Source: Schauerella fraxinea
GTDB taxonomy: Bacteria; Pseudomonadota; Gammaproteobacteria; Burkholderiales; Burkholderiaceae_B
Reading direction: 5' to 3'
Assembly (NCBI GenBank): GCA_030849945.1
Contig: JAVDKK010000005.1
Coordinates: forward strand, 310,001 to 374,000
DNA length: 64,000 nt
Part shown: positions 16,123 through 24,845 of the stretch, in pieces
Layout of the letters: the number at the start of each line of letters is the position of its first letter
Numbering within the stretch: the first letter of the stretch is position 1
Notes under the pieces: generated by a model
What the model was told of the DNA's origin: nothing
Database searches by the model: none
What the model saw: only the letters and a program-made list of their open reading frames with translations
Made by a program: the position numbers and the translations under genes

Positions 16123-17406
16123 ATGACGCTTCTGGCGATTTCGATTTTTGTCTTGACCCTCGTGTTTGTAATTTGGCAGCCGAGGGGATTGAACGTGGGA
16201 TGGAGCGCAACGGCGGGTGCGGCGATCGCACTCTTGACCGGCACTGTGAGCTTCGCCGACGTCGTCCAGGTCTGGCATATCGTCTGGAATGCCACGGCCA
16301 CGTTCATCGCCATCATCATCACCAGCCTGATTCTCGATCAAGCCGGCTTTTTCAAATGGGCAGCCTTGCACGTGGCGCATTGGGGCGGCGGGTTTGGCCG
16401 CCGCTTGTTTGCCGCGATCGTGATTCTGGGCGCGCTGGTCACGGCGCTTTTTGCCAACGACGGCGCCGCGTTGATATTGACACCCATCGTGATGGAAATG
16501 CTTTTGGCGCTGGGTTTTGGTCCAGCGGCCTCACTTGCCTTCGTCATGGCCGCAGGCTTCATTGCCGACACCGGCAGCATTCCGCTGATCGTCTCCAATC
16601 TCGTCAATATCCTGTCCGCCGACTTCTTCAATATCGGGTTCGCGCGTTACGCCGCTGTGATGGTGCCGGTCAACGTTGTTGCGGTGCTCGCCAGCCTTGG
16701 CATTTTGATGCTCTATTTCCGGCGCGACATTCCGCGTCGATACGATGTGGCCATCCTGCCCGATCCGCGCACGGCAATTCGCGATCCGCTCACCTTCAAG
16801 GCGGGCTGGATCGTTCTGACGCTGCTGCTGATTGGATTTTTTGTGCTTGAGCCAATGGGCATCCCCGTCAGCGCAATCGCTGCCGTTGGTGCGGCAGGCC
16901 TGCTGCTCGCCGCCGGCCGCAATCACATCGTGGGCACGCGCAAGATCATGCGCGAAGCGCCATGGCATATCGTCGTATTCTCGTTGGGAATGTATTTGGT
17001 TGTGTATGGACTGCGTAATGCCGGATTGACGGTATATCTCACGCAGTTTCTTGATTGGAGCGCACAATTTGGCGTGTGGGGCGCTGCAATGGGAACCGGC
17101 ATCAGCACCGCACTCATGGCGTCGGTGATGAACAACTTACCCACTGTGTTGATCGGCGCCCTGTCGATTGCCGACACCACCGCGGTCGGCGCTGTAAAAG
17201 AAGCGATGATTTACGGCAATGTGATCGGCAGCGACCTGGGGCCGAAGATCACCCCAATCGGTAGCTTGGCGACATTACTGTGGCTTCATGTGCTGGCCCG
17301 TAAAGGGCTGGTGATCACGTGGGGCTACTACTTCAAGGTTGGGATCGTGCTGACGGTGCCCGTGCTGCTGCTCACGCTGGCTGCACTCGCCATACGCCTA
17401 TCGTGA
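16123..17406 (+). CDS. arsB: ArsB-type arsenite/antimonite efflux permease
   Basis: 427 residues, the usual ArsB length, with about 11-12 hydrophobic segments. Landmarks are FANDGAALILTPIVMEMLLA (about 107-126), the MNNLPTVLIGALS segment and GSDLGPKITPIGSLATLLWL near the C-terminus, typical of ArsB within the ion-transporter superfamily. It extrudes arsenite or antimonite using the proton gradient, or with ArsA if present. No arsR, arsC or arsA is adjacent, so it is an orphan here. Confidence 0.92.
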   Translation: MTLLAISIFVLTLVFVIWQPRGLNVGWSATAGAAIALLTGTVSFADVVQVWHIVWNATATFIAIIITSLILDQAGFFKWAALHVAHWGGGFGRRLFAAIVILGALVTALFANDGAALILTPIVMEMLLALGFGPAASLAFVMAAGFIADTGSIPLIVSNLVNILSADFFNIGFARYAAVMVPVNVVAVLASLGILMLYFRRDIPRRYDVAILPDPRTAIRDPLTFKAGWIVLTLLLIGFFVLEPMGIPVSAIAAVGAAGLLLAAGRNHIVGTRKIMREAPWHIVVFSLGMYLVVYGLRNAGLTVYLTQFLDWSAQFGVWGAAMGTGISTALMASVMNNLPTVLIGALSIADTTAVGAVKEAMIYGNVIGSDLGPKITPIGSLATLLWLHVLARKGLVITWGYYFKVGIVLTVPVLLLTLAALAIRLS

Positions 17407-17601
17407 TGGTAATCGGTGAGCGGTCGCTGTTTGGCGAGCCCAGCATTCGACGCGTCTCGGTAAATAGGGGCGCGCGGGAGATACCGCCCATCGTCGAAAG
17501 GAGGACATCCTCAACGTCAAACAAATCCGGCCGCAGCATTGACGCTCACGACCGGATAAAAGAACGACATTGCAACGCCCATACAAGTCCGCCTATCCAA
17601 G

Positions 17602-17784
17602 TCAAACACCGGTAATGCGCGGCTCCTTGATTTCGGCAGGACGCTCGCCCGGGGGAAGCTTGTAGCTTTCGTCGTCCTCACGCGGCTCTTCGGGCTTCGG
17701 CGGCGCGTCAGGATCACGGTCATGAGGCAAATCGCCTTCGCTCGGGTCGGGAACATGAAACGGCGGCGGGATCTGTGTGGCCAT
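17602..17784 (-). CDS. Small hydrophilic Pro/Asp/Glu-rich protein
   Basis: 60 residues from the ATG at 17784, preceded by AGGAGAG at good spacing. It begins MATQIPPPFHVPDPSEGDLP and is rich in Pro, Asp, Glu and Lys, with no hydrophobic core, so it is probably disordered. No known domain. Small hydrophilic genes of this kind often respond to stress, but that is conjecture. A triple dyad repeat lies about 100 bases upstream. Confidence 0.65.
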   Translation of the reverse strand: MATQIPPPFHVPDPSEGDLPHDRDPDAPPKPEEPREDDESYKLPPGERPAEIKEPRITGV

Positions 17785-17879
17785 AGGTCTCTCCTGGATA
17801 AATGTGCTCTTTAACACCACGGCGCGCAAATAGTGTTCCTACTGCTGCGCTCTGATGGCATATCGGCAACGGCCCATCG

Positions 17880-17953
17880 GTCGCACGACGAATCTCCTCA
17901 CAACCTGTCGCACGACGAATCTCCACAACCTGTCGAACGACAAATCACTCCAC
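17880..17953. repeat. Three dyad repeats GTCGnACGAC at 25-27 bp spacing
   Basis: GTCGCACGACGAATCTCC-TCACAACCT (17880-17906), a near copy (17907-17931), and a third diverged copy GTCGAACGACAAATCACTCC (17932-17951). Each begins with the inverted pair GTCG/CGAC. They sit between two divergent small genes, so a regulator could bind all three on the same face over about 2.5 helical turns. Confidence 0.6.
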
Positions 17954-18080
17954 TGCCCATTGCGGCCCACAAGCACACCGCTCGCGACTTCCATCAACGC
18001 AGGTTCTGACAAACGGCACGCGACATGCGTCGGAAGAAATATCAGTATTTGCTCACCCCGTTTTTTTAGGAGCCAACACC

Positions 18081-18365
18081 ATGGCAACCAGCAATCTCAT
18101 CACCGATCCCGCCGATCTGATCGATCCCACCACCGGCCGTGACAACGGCGCGTTGGGTCCGGGCGATAGTTCAGACTCGGGCAGCGACACGCCGCCCAAC
18201 ATGCGCGGCCGCGATACCGATTCGCAGATGACCGGCGACCGTGCCGGTGTAGGGTTGGACGACGACCGCGATGAAGGCGACGATTTGAATACCGATCATA
18301 TTGCCGGTGAGGCAGAAGCGGGCGTGTCGCACACACCGCCTGACCCCGTGAAGAATGGCGGCTGA
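18081..18365 (+). CDS. Small acidic hydrophilic protein
   Basis: 94 residues, with TTAGGAG eight bases before the ATG. The sequence is rich in Asp, Gly, Ser and Thr (LIDPTTGRDNGALGPGDSSD, then DDDRDEGDDLNTDH), has no membrane segment or cysteine, and is probably disordered. No domain is recognised. It diverges from the other small hydrophilic gene across the triple dyad, which suggests shared control. A clear terminator follows. Confidence 0.75.
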   Translation: MATSNLITDPADLIDPTTGRDNGALGPGDSSDSGSDTPPNMRGRDTDSQMTGDRAGVGLDDDRDEGDDLNTDHIAGEAEAGVSHTPPDPVKNGG

Positions 18366-18394
18366 TTGCCGCAAAATAGACGGCGTTTCGCCAA

Positions 18395-18426
18395 AAAATA
18401 CCCGCGACACAAATCGCGGGTATTTT
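18395..18426 (+). terminator. Intrinsic terminator, can act both ways
   Basis: AAAATACCCGCGA and TCGCGGGTATTTT form a 13-bp stem with a 6-base loop, 30 bases after the small acidic gene. Confidence 0.9.
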
Positions 18427-18861
18427 GCATTTGGGACCGACTATCGGCCTACAGTCCAACGATCAATCGGTTCGTCTCAATTTGGTCCGGTCCGGTCCGG
18501 TCCGGTCCGGTGGAGTCAAGTCTGGTGAGCCATTAAGGTGGCATCCAACCCCATGGGGTGCTGTCCGGTGCATCCCCTTGGGTCGGGTTCATCCCGTCGG
18601 GGTCTGTCCGTCCCGTCAGATCCGGGCCATCCCTTTGGTTCCCGTCTAACTCTTTGGAGGCGACCTATTTGGTTCAGTCCGGTCAGCCGGATGCTTTCGG
18701 ATTCAGTCATATCCCGTGGGGTTCGTCCGACTGACTGCCCAATCACGGCGCCCGTTAAACCGTGCAGCGAACGAAACGATCGACGACCTGCCACGCCAAT
18801 CAGTCAATGAGTAGCAGGTCTATCAAACCGATCAATGGTGCCGATTACTCAACCAAACTGA
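18427..18861. other. Non-coding stretch with GGTCC microsatellite and GC palindromes
   Basis: No gene seen. Five GGTCC units run from 18484 to 18508, and the next 200 bases contain scattered GC-rich palindromic blocks such as CCCCATGGGG and CCCGTCGGGG. These look like a decayed or slippage-generated region. No promoter could be placed with confidence. Confidence 0.6.
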
Positions 18862-19413
18862 TCAGTTCGACTTATTGCTCTGCAGAAGCTTGAGCAATTC
18901 GCGATTGAACGCCGGCAAATCGTCCGGCTTGCGGCTGCTGATCAAATTGCCGTCCACAACCACTTCCTGATCGACCCACTCAGCGCCCGCATTACGAAGA
19001 TCGTCCTGAAGCGACGGGAAACTTGTCATCTTGCGGCCATCAACCAACTTGGCCGACACCAGCAGCCATCCACCATGACAAATAACGGCAATGGGCTTTC
19101 TCGCTTCTGCCATATGCTTTACGAATGCCTGCGCCTGAGGATGCATGCGAATTTCGTCCGCGTTCACCACCCCACCAGGTAGCACCACGGCATCGAAATG
19201 AGCGGGATCCGCTTCGGCAAAAATCAGGTCAACATCGACCTTCTCGCCTTTCTTGTCGTGCTCCATACCTTGGATAGGATCGCGCTTCGCAGACACCACA
19301 ACCGCACGGCCACCCGCTTCGGTGATGGCACGTTTGGGCTCCAGCAACTCCGACTGTTCGAATCCATCAACGGCGAGCAATGCAACGTTGAGGTCTTTGA
19401 TATCTTGTGCCAT
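18862..19413 (-). CDS. DJ-1/PfpI-family protein (YhbO-like)
   Basis: 183 residues. The nucleophile elbow AVICHGGWLL (Cys near 113) and the acidic partner in DGFEQSELLEPK (Glu near 19) define the PfpI/YhbO branch; LDDLRNAGAEWVD-type sequence follows. Members are described as proteases or as glyoxalase/deglycase-type enzymes protecting against carbonyl stress; the real activity is debated. It lies 98 bases downstream of a sigma-54 response regulator on the same strand and may be read from its own promoter. Confidence 0.9.
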   Translation of the reverse strand: MAQDIKDLNVALLAVDGFEQSELLEPKRAITEAGGRAVVVSAKRDPIQGMEHDKKGEKVDVDLIFAEADPAHFDAVVLPGGVVNADEIRMHPQAQAFVKHMAEARKPIAVICHGGWLLVSAKLVDGRKMTSFPSLQDDLRNAGAEWVDQEVVVDGNLISSRKPDDLPAFNRELLKLLQSNKSN

Positions 19414-19483
19414 GAGGCGCTCCTTACAAAAGAAATGCGGCGGTCAAGCGCCGCCGCGTTGTTCTTTCAAGGGAGCAAACCCG

Positions 19484-19503
19484 GTGCCCAAACCTTTGGG
19501 CAC
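19484..19503. promoter_or_regulatory. Perfect 20-bp palindrome between two minus-strand genes
   Basis: GTGCCCAAA-CC-TTTGGGCAC, nine-base arms with a 2-base centre, just after the stop of the sigma-54 response regulator and 71 bases before the PfpI gene. Without a T-tract it is a poor terminator, and its symmetry suits a dimeric regulator. Confidence 0.4.
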
Positions 19504-19511
19504 TCACGGGG

Positions 19512-20891
19512 TCACGCGTTGTCGCGTGCCGCCTCGCTGGCGATGCGAGGCTCGTAGCCTGCCGCCGCATACTCTTCCAAGCGGTTGTACAGGGTTTTCA
19601 AACTGATCCCAAGTACTTCCGCAGCATGCTTCTTCACCCCCCCGCACTGCTCAAGCGTGGCGAAAATCAGACGGCGATCGGCATCGGCCAACGGCACGCC
19701 TACCGGCACGCTGATGTGCGTACCGCTCGTCACAGCCGCTCTCGACGAAGACACTTGCAGCGGAATCAACCCGGCTTTGATCATGTCGCCATCAGCCATG
19801 ATGAACACGCGATGAACATAGTTCTTGAGCTCACGCACGTTGCCCGGCCACGCATGCGCCGAGATGGCCTGGAGCGTTTCCGGAGAAAACGTTTTCTTCG
19901 TTTCGTGCTCTTTGTTCAGGCTGTCCAAAAACTGATTGGCAATCATCACCATGTCGTCGCCGCGTTCGCGCAACGCCGGCAACTCCAACGGGAACACATT
20001 CAGGCGATGGAACAAATCTTCGCGCAACTTGCCTTCTGCCACGGCCTCTTCTGGGTCGCGGTTGGTCGCCGCAATGACGCGAACGTCGCTGGCGATTTCC
20101 TTATTGGTGCCCACCCGCATAAATAAACCGGTCTCGAGCACGCGCAGCAACTTGACTTGCAAGTCGATCGGCATTTCGGTCACTTCGTCCAGGAACAAGG
20201 TGCCGCCGTTGGCACGCTCGAAATACCCTTTGTGCTGGCGATCCGCACCGGTAAAGCTGCCGCGCTCATGGCCGAAAAACTCGCTTTCGATCAGATTGGG
20301 CGAAATGGCACCGCAGTTCACCGGCAGAAACGGATCCTTGCTACGGGGACTGAGTTCGTGCACGGCCTGAGCGGCCAGCTCTTTGCCGGTGCCGCTTTCG
20401 CCCATCAACAATACCGTTGCATCGGTAGGCGCGACTTTGCGAATGCGCTCGTAAAGCTGACGCATGGGGGCAGACTTGCCGAGCATCTTGCCGAAACGGC
20501 CCTCTTCCTCGAAGGACATCCCCCAAGCCGATACGCCGCCCAAGCGGGGAATACGGCTCAGCACCAAACCGAGACGCTGCAGATTAACCGGCTTGACCAA
20601 GTAATCGGTTGCGCCGAGACGCAATGCTTCCACGGCGCTATCCACACTGGCATGGCCAGTGATGAACACCACATCGGTATTCGAAGACTGAAGCAAAGGA
20701 AAAAGGTCGATGCCATTGCCGTCGGGCAAGTGAAGGTCCGTCAGAACGAGATCGGGCGCCTGGCGCAGGATCTGGATCTTCGCTTCCTTGATGTTTCCCG
20801 CCTGAGCGACGGTAAACCCTTCGTCTTTAACGAATTCGACCAACACCGCGCGTACGCACGGTTCGTCGTCAATAATCAAGACATGTGGCAT
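19512..20891 (-). CDS. NtrC-family sigma-54-dependent response regulator
   Basis: 459 residues. Receiver domain with Asp52 in LVLTDLHLPDGNG; AAA+ domain with Walker A GESGTGKE, the sigma-54 contact loop as GSFTGA (instead of the usual GAFTGA) and Walker B GGTLFLDEVTEMP; C-terminal Fis-type HTH HAAEVLGISLKTLYNRLEEY. It activates sigma-54 promoters when phosphorylated. No kinase is adjacent. It is divergent from a second enhancer-binding protein with a very similar AAA+ core, and rpoN is near. Confidence 0.95.
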   Translation of the reverse strand: MPHVLIIDDEPCVRAVLVEFVKDEGFTVAQAGNIKEAKIQILRQAPDLVLTDLHLPDGNGIDLFPLLQSSNTDVVFITGHASVDSAVEALRLGATDYLVKPVNLQRLGLVLSRIPRLGGVSAWGMSFEEEGRFGKMLGKSAPMRQLYERIRKVAPTDATVLLMGESGTGKELAAQAVHELSPRSKDPFLPVNCGAISPNLIESEFFGHERGSFTGADRQHKGYFERANGGTLFLDEVTEMPIDLQVKLLRVLETGLFMRVGTNKEIASDVRVIAATNRDPEEAVAEGKLREDLFHRLNVFPLELPALRERGDDMVMIANQFLDSLNKEHETKKTFSPETLQAISAHAWPGNVRELKNYVHRVFIMADGDMIKAGLIPLQVSSSRAAVTSGTHISVPVGVPLADADRRLIFATLEQCGGVKKHAAEVLGISLKTLYNRLEEYAAAGYEPRIASEAARDNA

Positions 20892-21199
20892 TGCTTCACC
20901 CTTAATAGCGTGGGGCTTTCGACCCTGACGCAGTCCGTGAGACGGACAACAGCCTGTAGTTTAGTTCTTCCCCGAGGATCACCCGAAGAAGCGCTGGGAT
21001 TGTGCAGGATTTTGCGGTGACCCGCCCGCCCTGCACGGCAAAAAATACGCTGCGGAAAGTAAATGTTGTTCGTACTGTTACAAGAGGCTCAAAATGACGC
21101 CCGATCCCCCATTGTAATTAGTACACTTTGACCTGTCGCAGTTTTATGAGTTTGGGCCTCGCCAAGGGCGAAACCCGAGCCCCTCTTGGAGTTTTTCGG

Positions 21200-22249
21200 G
21201 TGTCGAAACAGGAACGGAACAAGTCGTCGGTGGCGGCATCGCGTCCGCGAACTCAGCCTAAGGTTCGGCCACAAGACCAACCTGCGCTCCAAACGTTGGG
21301 TCAATCCGCTGTGATGCAAGACTTGGCCGCACAAATAAAGAAGGTCGCCGCTACGCCGGCGAGTGTGTTGATTGTGGGCGAAAGCGGCAGCGGCAAGGAA
21401 CTCGTGGCGCGCGCCATTCACGAGCACAGCAAGCGCGCCGATAAGCCGTTTGTGCCGGTCAACTGCGGGGCCATCCCGCCATCACTCATCGAGGCCGAAT
21501 TATTCGGCCATGAAAAAGGCAGTTTCACCGGCGCGTCGGCTCAGAGCATTGGTTACTTCGAGCATGCCAGTGGCGGCACGATCTTTCTGGATGAAGTAAC
21601 GGAAATGCCGATCGACATGCAGGTGCAATTACTGCGCGTGCTCGAGAGTGGCGCATTTCACCGCGTGGGTGGACTTGATGAGGTGAAGGTCGACGTGCGG
21701 GTCGTGGCCGCGACCAACCGCGATCCCTATGCGGCCATCGCGGACGGTGCGTTTCGTGAGGATCTGCTTTATCGGCTCGCTGTGGTACCGCTGCGTGTGC
21801 CGCCGCTGCGCGAACGAAAGGATGACGTCGAGTTTCTCGCCAATGTGTTTTTGAAAAACTTCAACATTGCCGAAGGCAAAGAGAAGCAATTCTCGAAGAA
21901 ATCGCTCGAGGTACTTGCCAACTACGATTGGCCGGGCAATGTGCGCGAGCTCAAAAATACCGTGCATCGCGCCTATATTTTGGCCGATGATGTGCTCGAT
22001 GTTATACAGCCCAAGCCCAGTCGGAAAAAGCAGGATGCTTCCACCGATAGCGGGCAGCTGAAAATGACGGTGGGGATGCCGCTTGCCGATGCCCAGCGCG
22101 ATCTTATCCTGGCAACGTTGGCCCATCATGACGGCGATAAAAAACTGGCCGCAAGCACGCTCGGCATCAGTTTGAAGACGCTCTATAACCGATTAGGTAC
22201 TTACCAGCCTAACGCGTCATCCAACACCGTTGCACATAGCGACGCTTAA
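21200..22249 (+). CDS. Sigma-54 enhancer-binding protein lacking a receiver domain
   Basis: 349 residues from the GTG at 21200, chosen because TTGGAG lies 8 bases upstream; the frame is open another 24 codons. A short basic N-terminus leads directly into the AAA+ domain: GESGSGKE, GSFTGA, GGTIFLDEVTEMP, then the Fis-type helix TLGISLKTLYNRLGTY. With no input domain it may be constitutively active or controlled by a partner protein, as PspF is by PspA. It lies just upstream of rpoN, whose promoter is of the sigma-54 type, so rpoN itself is an obvious candidate target. Confidence 0.92.
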   Translation: MSKQERNKSSVAASRPRTQPKVRPQDQPALQTLGQSAVMQDLAAQIKKVAATPASVLIVGESGSGKELVARAIHEHSKRADKPFVPVNCGAIPPSLIEAELFGHEKGSFTGASAQSIGYFEHASGGTIFLDEVTEMPIDMQVQLLRVLESGAFHRVGGLDEVKVDVRVVAATNRDPYAAIADGAFREDLLYRLAVVPLRVPPLRERKDDVEFLANVFLKNFNIAEGKEKQFSKKSLEVLANYDWPGNVRELKNTVHRAYILADDVLDVIQPKPSRKKQDASTDSGQLKMTVGMPLADAQRDLILATLAHHDGDKKLAASTLGISLKTLYNRLGTYQPNASSNTVAHSDA

Positions 22250-22258
22250 AGCCGATCT

Positions 22259-22295
22259 TGCAGTGGCGATTGCTTAGCGCACGCGCGCCACTGCA
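22259..22295. promoter_or_regulatory. Inverted repeat, candidate enhancer site for the rpoN promoter
   Basis: TGCAGTGGCG (22259-22268) and CGCCACTGCA (22286-22295) are perfect 10-base inverted arms with a 17-base gap. They lie about 150 bases upstream of the -24/-12 promoter, a normal distance for an upstream activator site. It could instead be a weak terminator of the preceding gene, but no T-run follows. Confidence 0.5.
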
Positions 22296-22429
22296 CTTCT
22301 TACACGCATGGGTAATTAAGGCTACAAAACCCGGAGCAAAAATCGCGCCCGTTGGCCGATCCAATGCGATGTGCGAATATTTATCTATAAGAATCAATCA
22401 CATAGAGACACCGCCCGTAAACATAAAAG

Positions 22430-22446
22430 TTGGCATCGATATTGCT
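22430..22446 (+). promoter_or_regulatory. Sigma-54 (-24/-12) promoter upstream of rpoN
   Basis: TTGGCATCGATATTGCT matches YTGGCACG-N4-TTGCW at all but two positions, and the GG (22432-22433) to GC (22444-22445) spacing is exactly ten bases. Transcription would start near 22457 and give a leader of about 90 bases before the TTG start of rpoN. Confidence 0.75.
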
Positions 22447-22545
22447 TAACTGATGGGGTGGCTGAAGACGTGCGAATCATCGCTTCCCTTTGGCTCACGT
22501 ATTGGGAGGTCACGTGGCCTCTATCCTATTTACGGGAGAACGGCA

Positions 22546-24039
22546 TTGGTACAAGCCTCTTATGATCTTCGCGCGCGACAGCAAACCAGCCTGACGCCGC
22601 GCCTGCAGCAATCTGTAAAGTTGCTGCAAATGTCTGCTCTTGAATTTACGCAGGAAGTGCAACAGGCGCTTTCGAACAATCCGTTTCTCGAAGATGCAGA
22701 CGACGAAGAAGTGAACGAAATCGTCGCGGAAACCGAACAGGATATTCGTCCCGAGTTCGAAATGGCCTCGGGCCTGACCGAAACGGCCGATGCCCCCAGC
22801 GAACGCGATACGCCCTACGAGGCTGAAGACGGCTCCTCGACCGACAGCTATTCCGACCTTCCGGAAGGCCCGGCAGACGAGGCCTATTCGGGCGACTACC
22901 CTACGTCGCGCGCAACAGGCGACGGCGATTCCGATGTGGGCCAGTGGGCCAAAAGCAGCATGAGTCTGCGCGATCGCCTGCGGCGCGATCTCAGCAGCTA
23001 CCGACTCGATCAACGTGCGATGTTGATGGCCGAGTTCATCATTGAAGCGCTCGATGAAGATGGCTATCTTCGTGTGCCGCTCGATGAGTTGGTGGAAGGC
23101 AACGCCTTCGAGCCGGCAACCACAACCGGCGAGTGGGAAACGACGCTCAAGCTCGTGCAGCAGCTACATACCCCGGGGTTGGGCGCAAGAACGTTGCAGG
23201 AATGTCTGCGCTTGCAATTGCAAGCGATGGACCCCGGCACGCCCGGTCGCGAACTTGCATTGATCATGATCGAAACAGAGCTGCCTCGACTTGCACGTCA
23301 CGATTACAACGGCCTCGAGCGCAGCCTGCGTTGCACCCCGGATCAGTTGCGCGAAGCATGCGGATTGATCCGTCATCTCGATCCCAAGCCGGGCTTGCGC
23401 TTCGCGCGCGACGACACGAGTTACGTGGTGCCGGATGTCATCGTCACCAAGGTGCAGGGATTGTGGGTGGTCGCTGCCAATCGCGCCGCGATGCCGCGTG
23501 CACGATTGCACGGCACCTACCCGGCGCTGTTTCGTGGGTCCCGTTATGCCGATCGCACGCCGATGGCTCAGGAACTGCAGGAAGCACGCTGGTTGATTCG
23601 CAATATCGAGCAGCGCTATGCAACGATTCAACGTGTGGCAGAAGCGATCGTCGAGCGTCAACAGACGTTTTTTGAATACGGCGAAGTGGCGCTGCGTCCG
23701 CTGATGTTGCGCGAGATTGCCGACGAACTCGGCATCCACGAATCGACTGTTTCGCGCGCCACAGGCAACAAGTATATGGACACGCCGCGCGGCATTTTCG
23801 AGTTCAAACATTTCTTCTCACGCGAGCTCGCCACGGAAACGGGCGGCACATGTTCGGCGTCAGCCGTGCGGGCGCTGATCAAGGAAATGATCGAAGGCGA
23901 AGATTCAAATGCACCGCTGTCCGATGTGGATCTTGCGCGCATGCTCGGCGAACAAGGCGTAGTGGTCGCACGCCGCACGGTGTCGAAATACCGCGGTCAA
24001 CTGAAAACGCCGCCGGCGGAGTTGCGTCGCGCTTATTGA
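22546..24039 (+). CDS. rpoN: RNA polymerase sigma-54 factor
   Basis: 497 residues from the TTG at 22546, preceded by GGGAGA at 7 bases; a longer frame from 22453 would start upstream of the likely transcript. Region I is Gln/Leu-rich (TPRLQQSVKLLQMSALEF), region II is acidic (about 50-130), then the core-binding domain and the C-terminal RpoN box ARRTVSKYR (near 477-485). It directs transcription that depends on enhancer-binding ATPases. Unusually it is not beside the usual lptB/hpf genes but next to two enhancer-binding proteins, with a sigma-54 promoter of its own. Confidence 0.95.
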   Translation: MVQASYDLRARQQTSLTPRLQQSVKLLQMSALEFTQEVQQALSNNPFLEDADDEEVNEIVAETEQDIRPEFEMASGLTETADAPSERDTPYEAEDGSSTDSYSDLPEGPADEAYSGDYPTSRATGDGDSDVGQWAKSSMSLRDRLRRDLSSYRLDQRAMLMAEFIIEALDEDGYLRVPLDELVEGNAFEPATTTGEWETTLKLVQQLHTPGLGARTLQECLRLQLQAMDPGTPGRELALIMIETELPRLARHDYNGLERSLRCTPDQLREACGLIRHLDPKPGLRFARDDTSYVVPDVIVTKVQGLWVVAANRAAMPRARLHGTYPALFRGSRYADRTPMAQELQEARWLIRNIEQRYATIQRVAEAIVERQQTFFEYGEVALRPLMLREIADELGIHESTVSRATGNKYMDTPRGIFEFKHFFSRELATETGGTCSASAVRALIKEMIEGEDSNAPLSDVDLARMLGEQGVVVARRTVSKYRGQLKTPPAELRRAY

Positions 24040-24206
24040 GATGGCTTGCTTCCACGCGGCCTGGTTCTGGGGGCCCCGCTCATCGCCAGTTTGAACGGTC
24101 ACAGGGATGCCGCCGATGATCAGTGAGAAACACTCATCGCAACTATCGGCCAACACTGACTGTGATTTTGGACGGTTTCTATAACGAAGCCAGATCTGCT
24201 CGAGTG

Positions 24207-24244
24207 AAAATACCGAACTTTACAACAGGTCGGTATTTTTTTTT
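24207..24244 (+). terminator. Intrinsic terminator after rpoN
   Basis: AAAATACCGA and TCGGTATTTT form a 10-bp stem followed by a long T-run. It lies 168 bases after the rpoN stop; I see no gene in between. Confidence 0.85.
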
Positions 24245-24296
24245 GGCACCAATTCATTGCGCCGCGCTTTGCCATCAATCACCACATCCACACGCG

Positions 24297-24327
24297 AAAA
24301 AAAACGACCGCCGAAGCGGTCGTTTTC
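24297..24327 (-). terminator. Intrinsic terminator of the small secreted-protein gene
   Basis: On the minus strand AACGACCGC-TTCG-GCGGTCGTT followed by eight T, about 25 bases after the stop of the gene at 24351-24662. Confidence 0.9.
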
Positions 24328-24350
24328 GCTATCTACCGACCCCTTACAGA

Positions 24351-24662
24351 TCAGTTCTTCTTGCCGTCGTACGGTGCGCCGCCACCCATCGTGGGCGACA
24401 CGTTGGTGTTGCCCATCGTCGAGGGGGCCTTACCCTTCTCGGTTTGATTGTTGGCGGGGCTGACCGGCGTCGTGCTGACGGGGCCAGGCGTCGTGCTGCG
24501 CGTGGCAGCAGGAGCGGGGGTACCAACCGGCACAGCGGTATTCGGGGGCGTAGCGCCCGAATCATTCGGCGTCGTGGAAGGCGACGTGGCTTGAGCAAAA
24601 GCGGAACCACCGGCGAGCATAGCGGCGATGGCAAAAGCGGAGGTCAGTTGACGAACTTTCAT
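24351..24662 (-). CDS. Small secreted Thr/Pro/Ala-rich protein, paralogue of 37317-37613
   Basis: 103 residues with AGGAG before the ATG. A signal peptide (about 1-23, ending SAFA) precedes a low-complexity mature part rich in Thr, Pro, Ser, Ala and Gly. It shares TPND-xx-ATPPN-x-AVP with the product of 37317-37613, so the two are paralogues with the same processing. No cysteines and no known domain. A periplasmic or surface location is inferred from the signal. Confidence 0.8.
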   Translation of the reverse strand: MKVRQLTSAFAIAAMLAGGSAFAQATSPSTTPNDSGATPPNTAVPVGTPAPAATRSTTPGPVSTTPVSPANNQTEKGKAPSTMGNTNVSPTMGGGAPYDGKKN

Positions 24663-24845
24663 TCTACTTCTCCTGTGGAGATCTGAGTGGAACCCTCATT
24701 TCGCAAGCTGCGTGCCTGTTGACGCTCACCTTAATGACAGACATGCAACACGCGTATCCAAACGTCCATGCGCTTCATCCAAAGGCACACCGCTTGCATT
24801 GATTTACGCGCGTCGATCCGACGTATTCGCGATCCACTTATCACT

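Noticed and set aside
17500..17520. AAGGAGG with a possible gene downstream of arsB
   Set aside because: A strong ribosome-site sequence is present at about 17499, but no start codon follows at a usable distance.
24243..24260. Sigma-54-like motif TTGGCACC...TTGC after rpoN
   Set aside because: The GG-to-GC distance is 12 rather than 10, and the site overlaps a terminator T-run.
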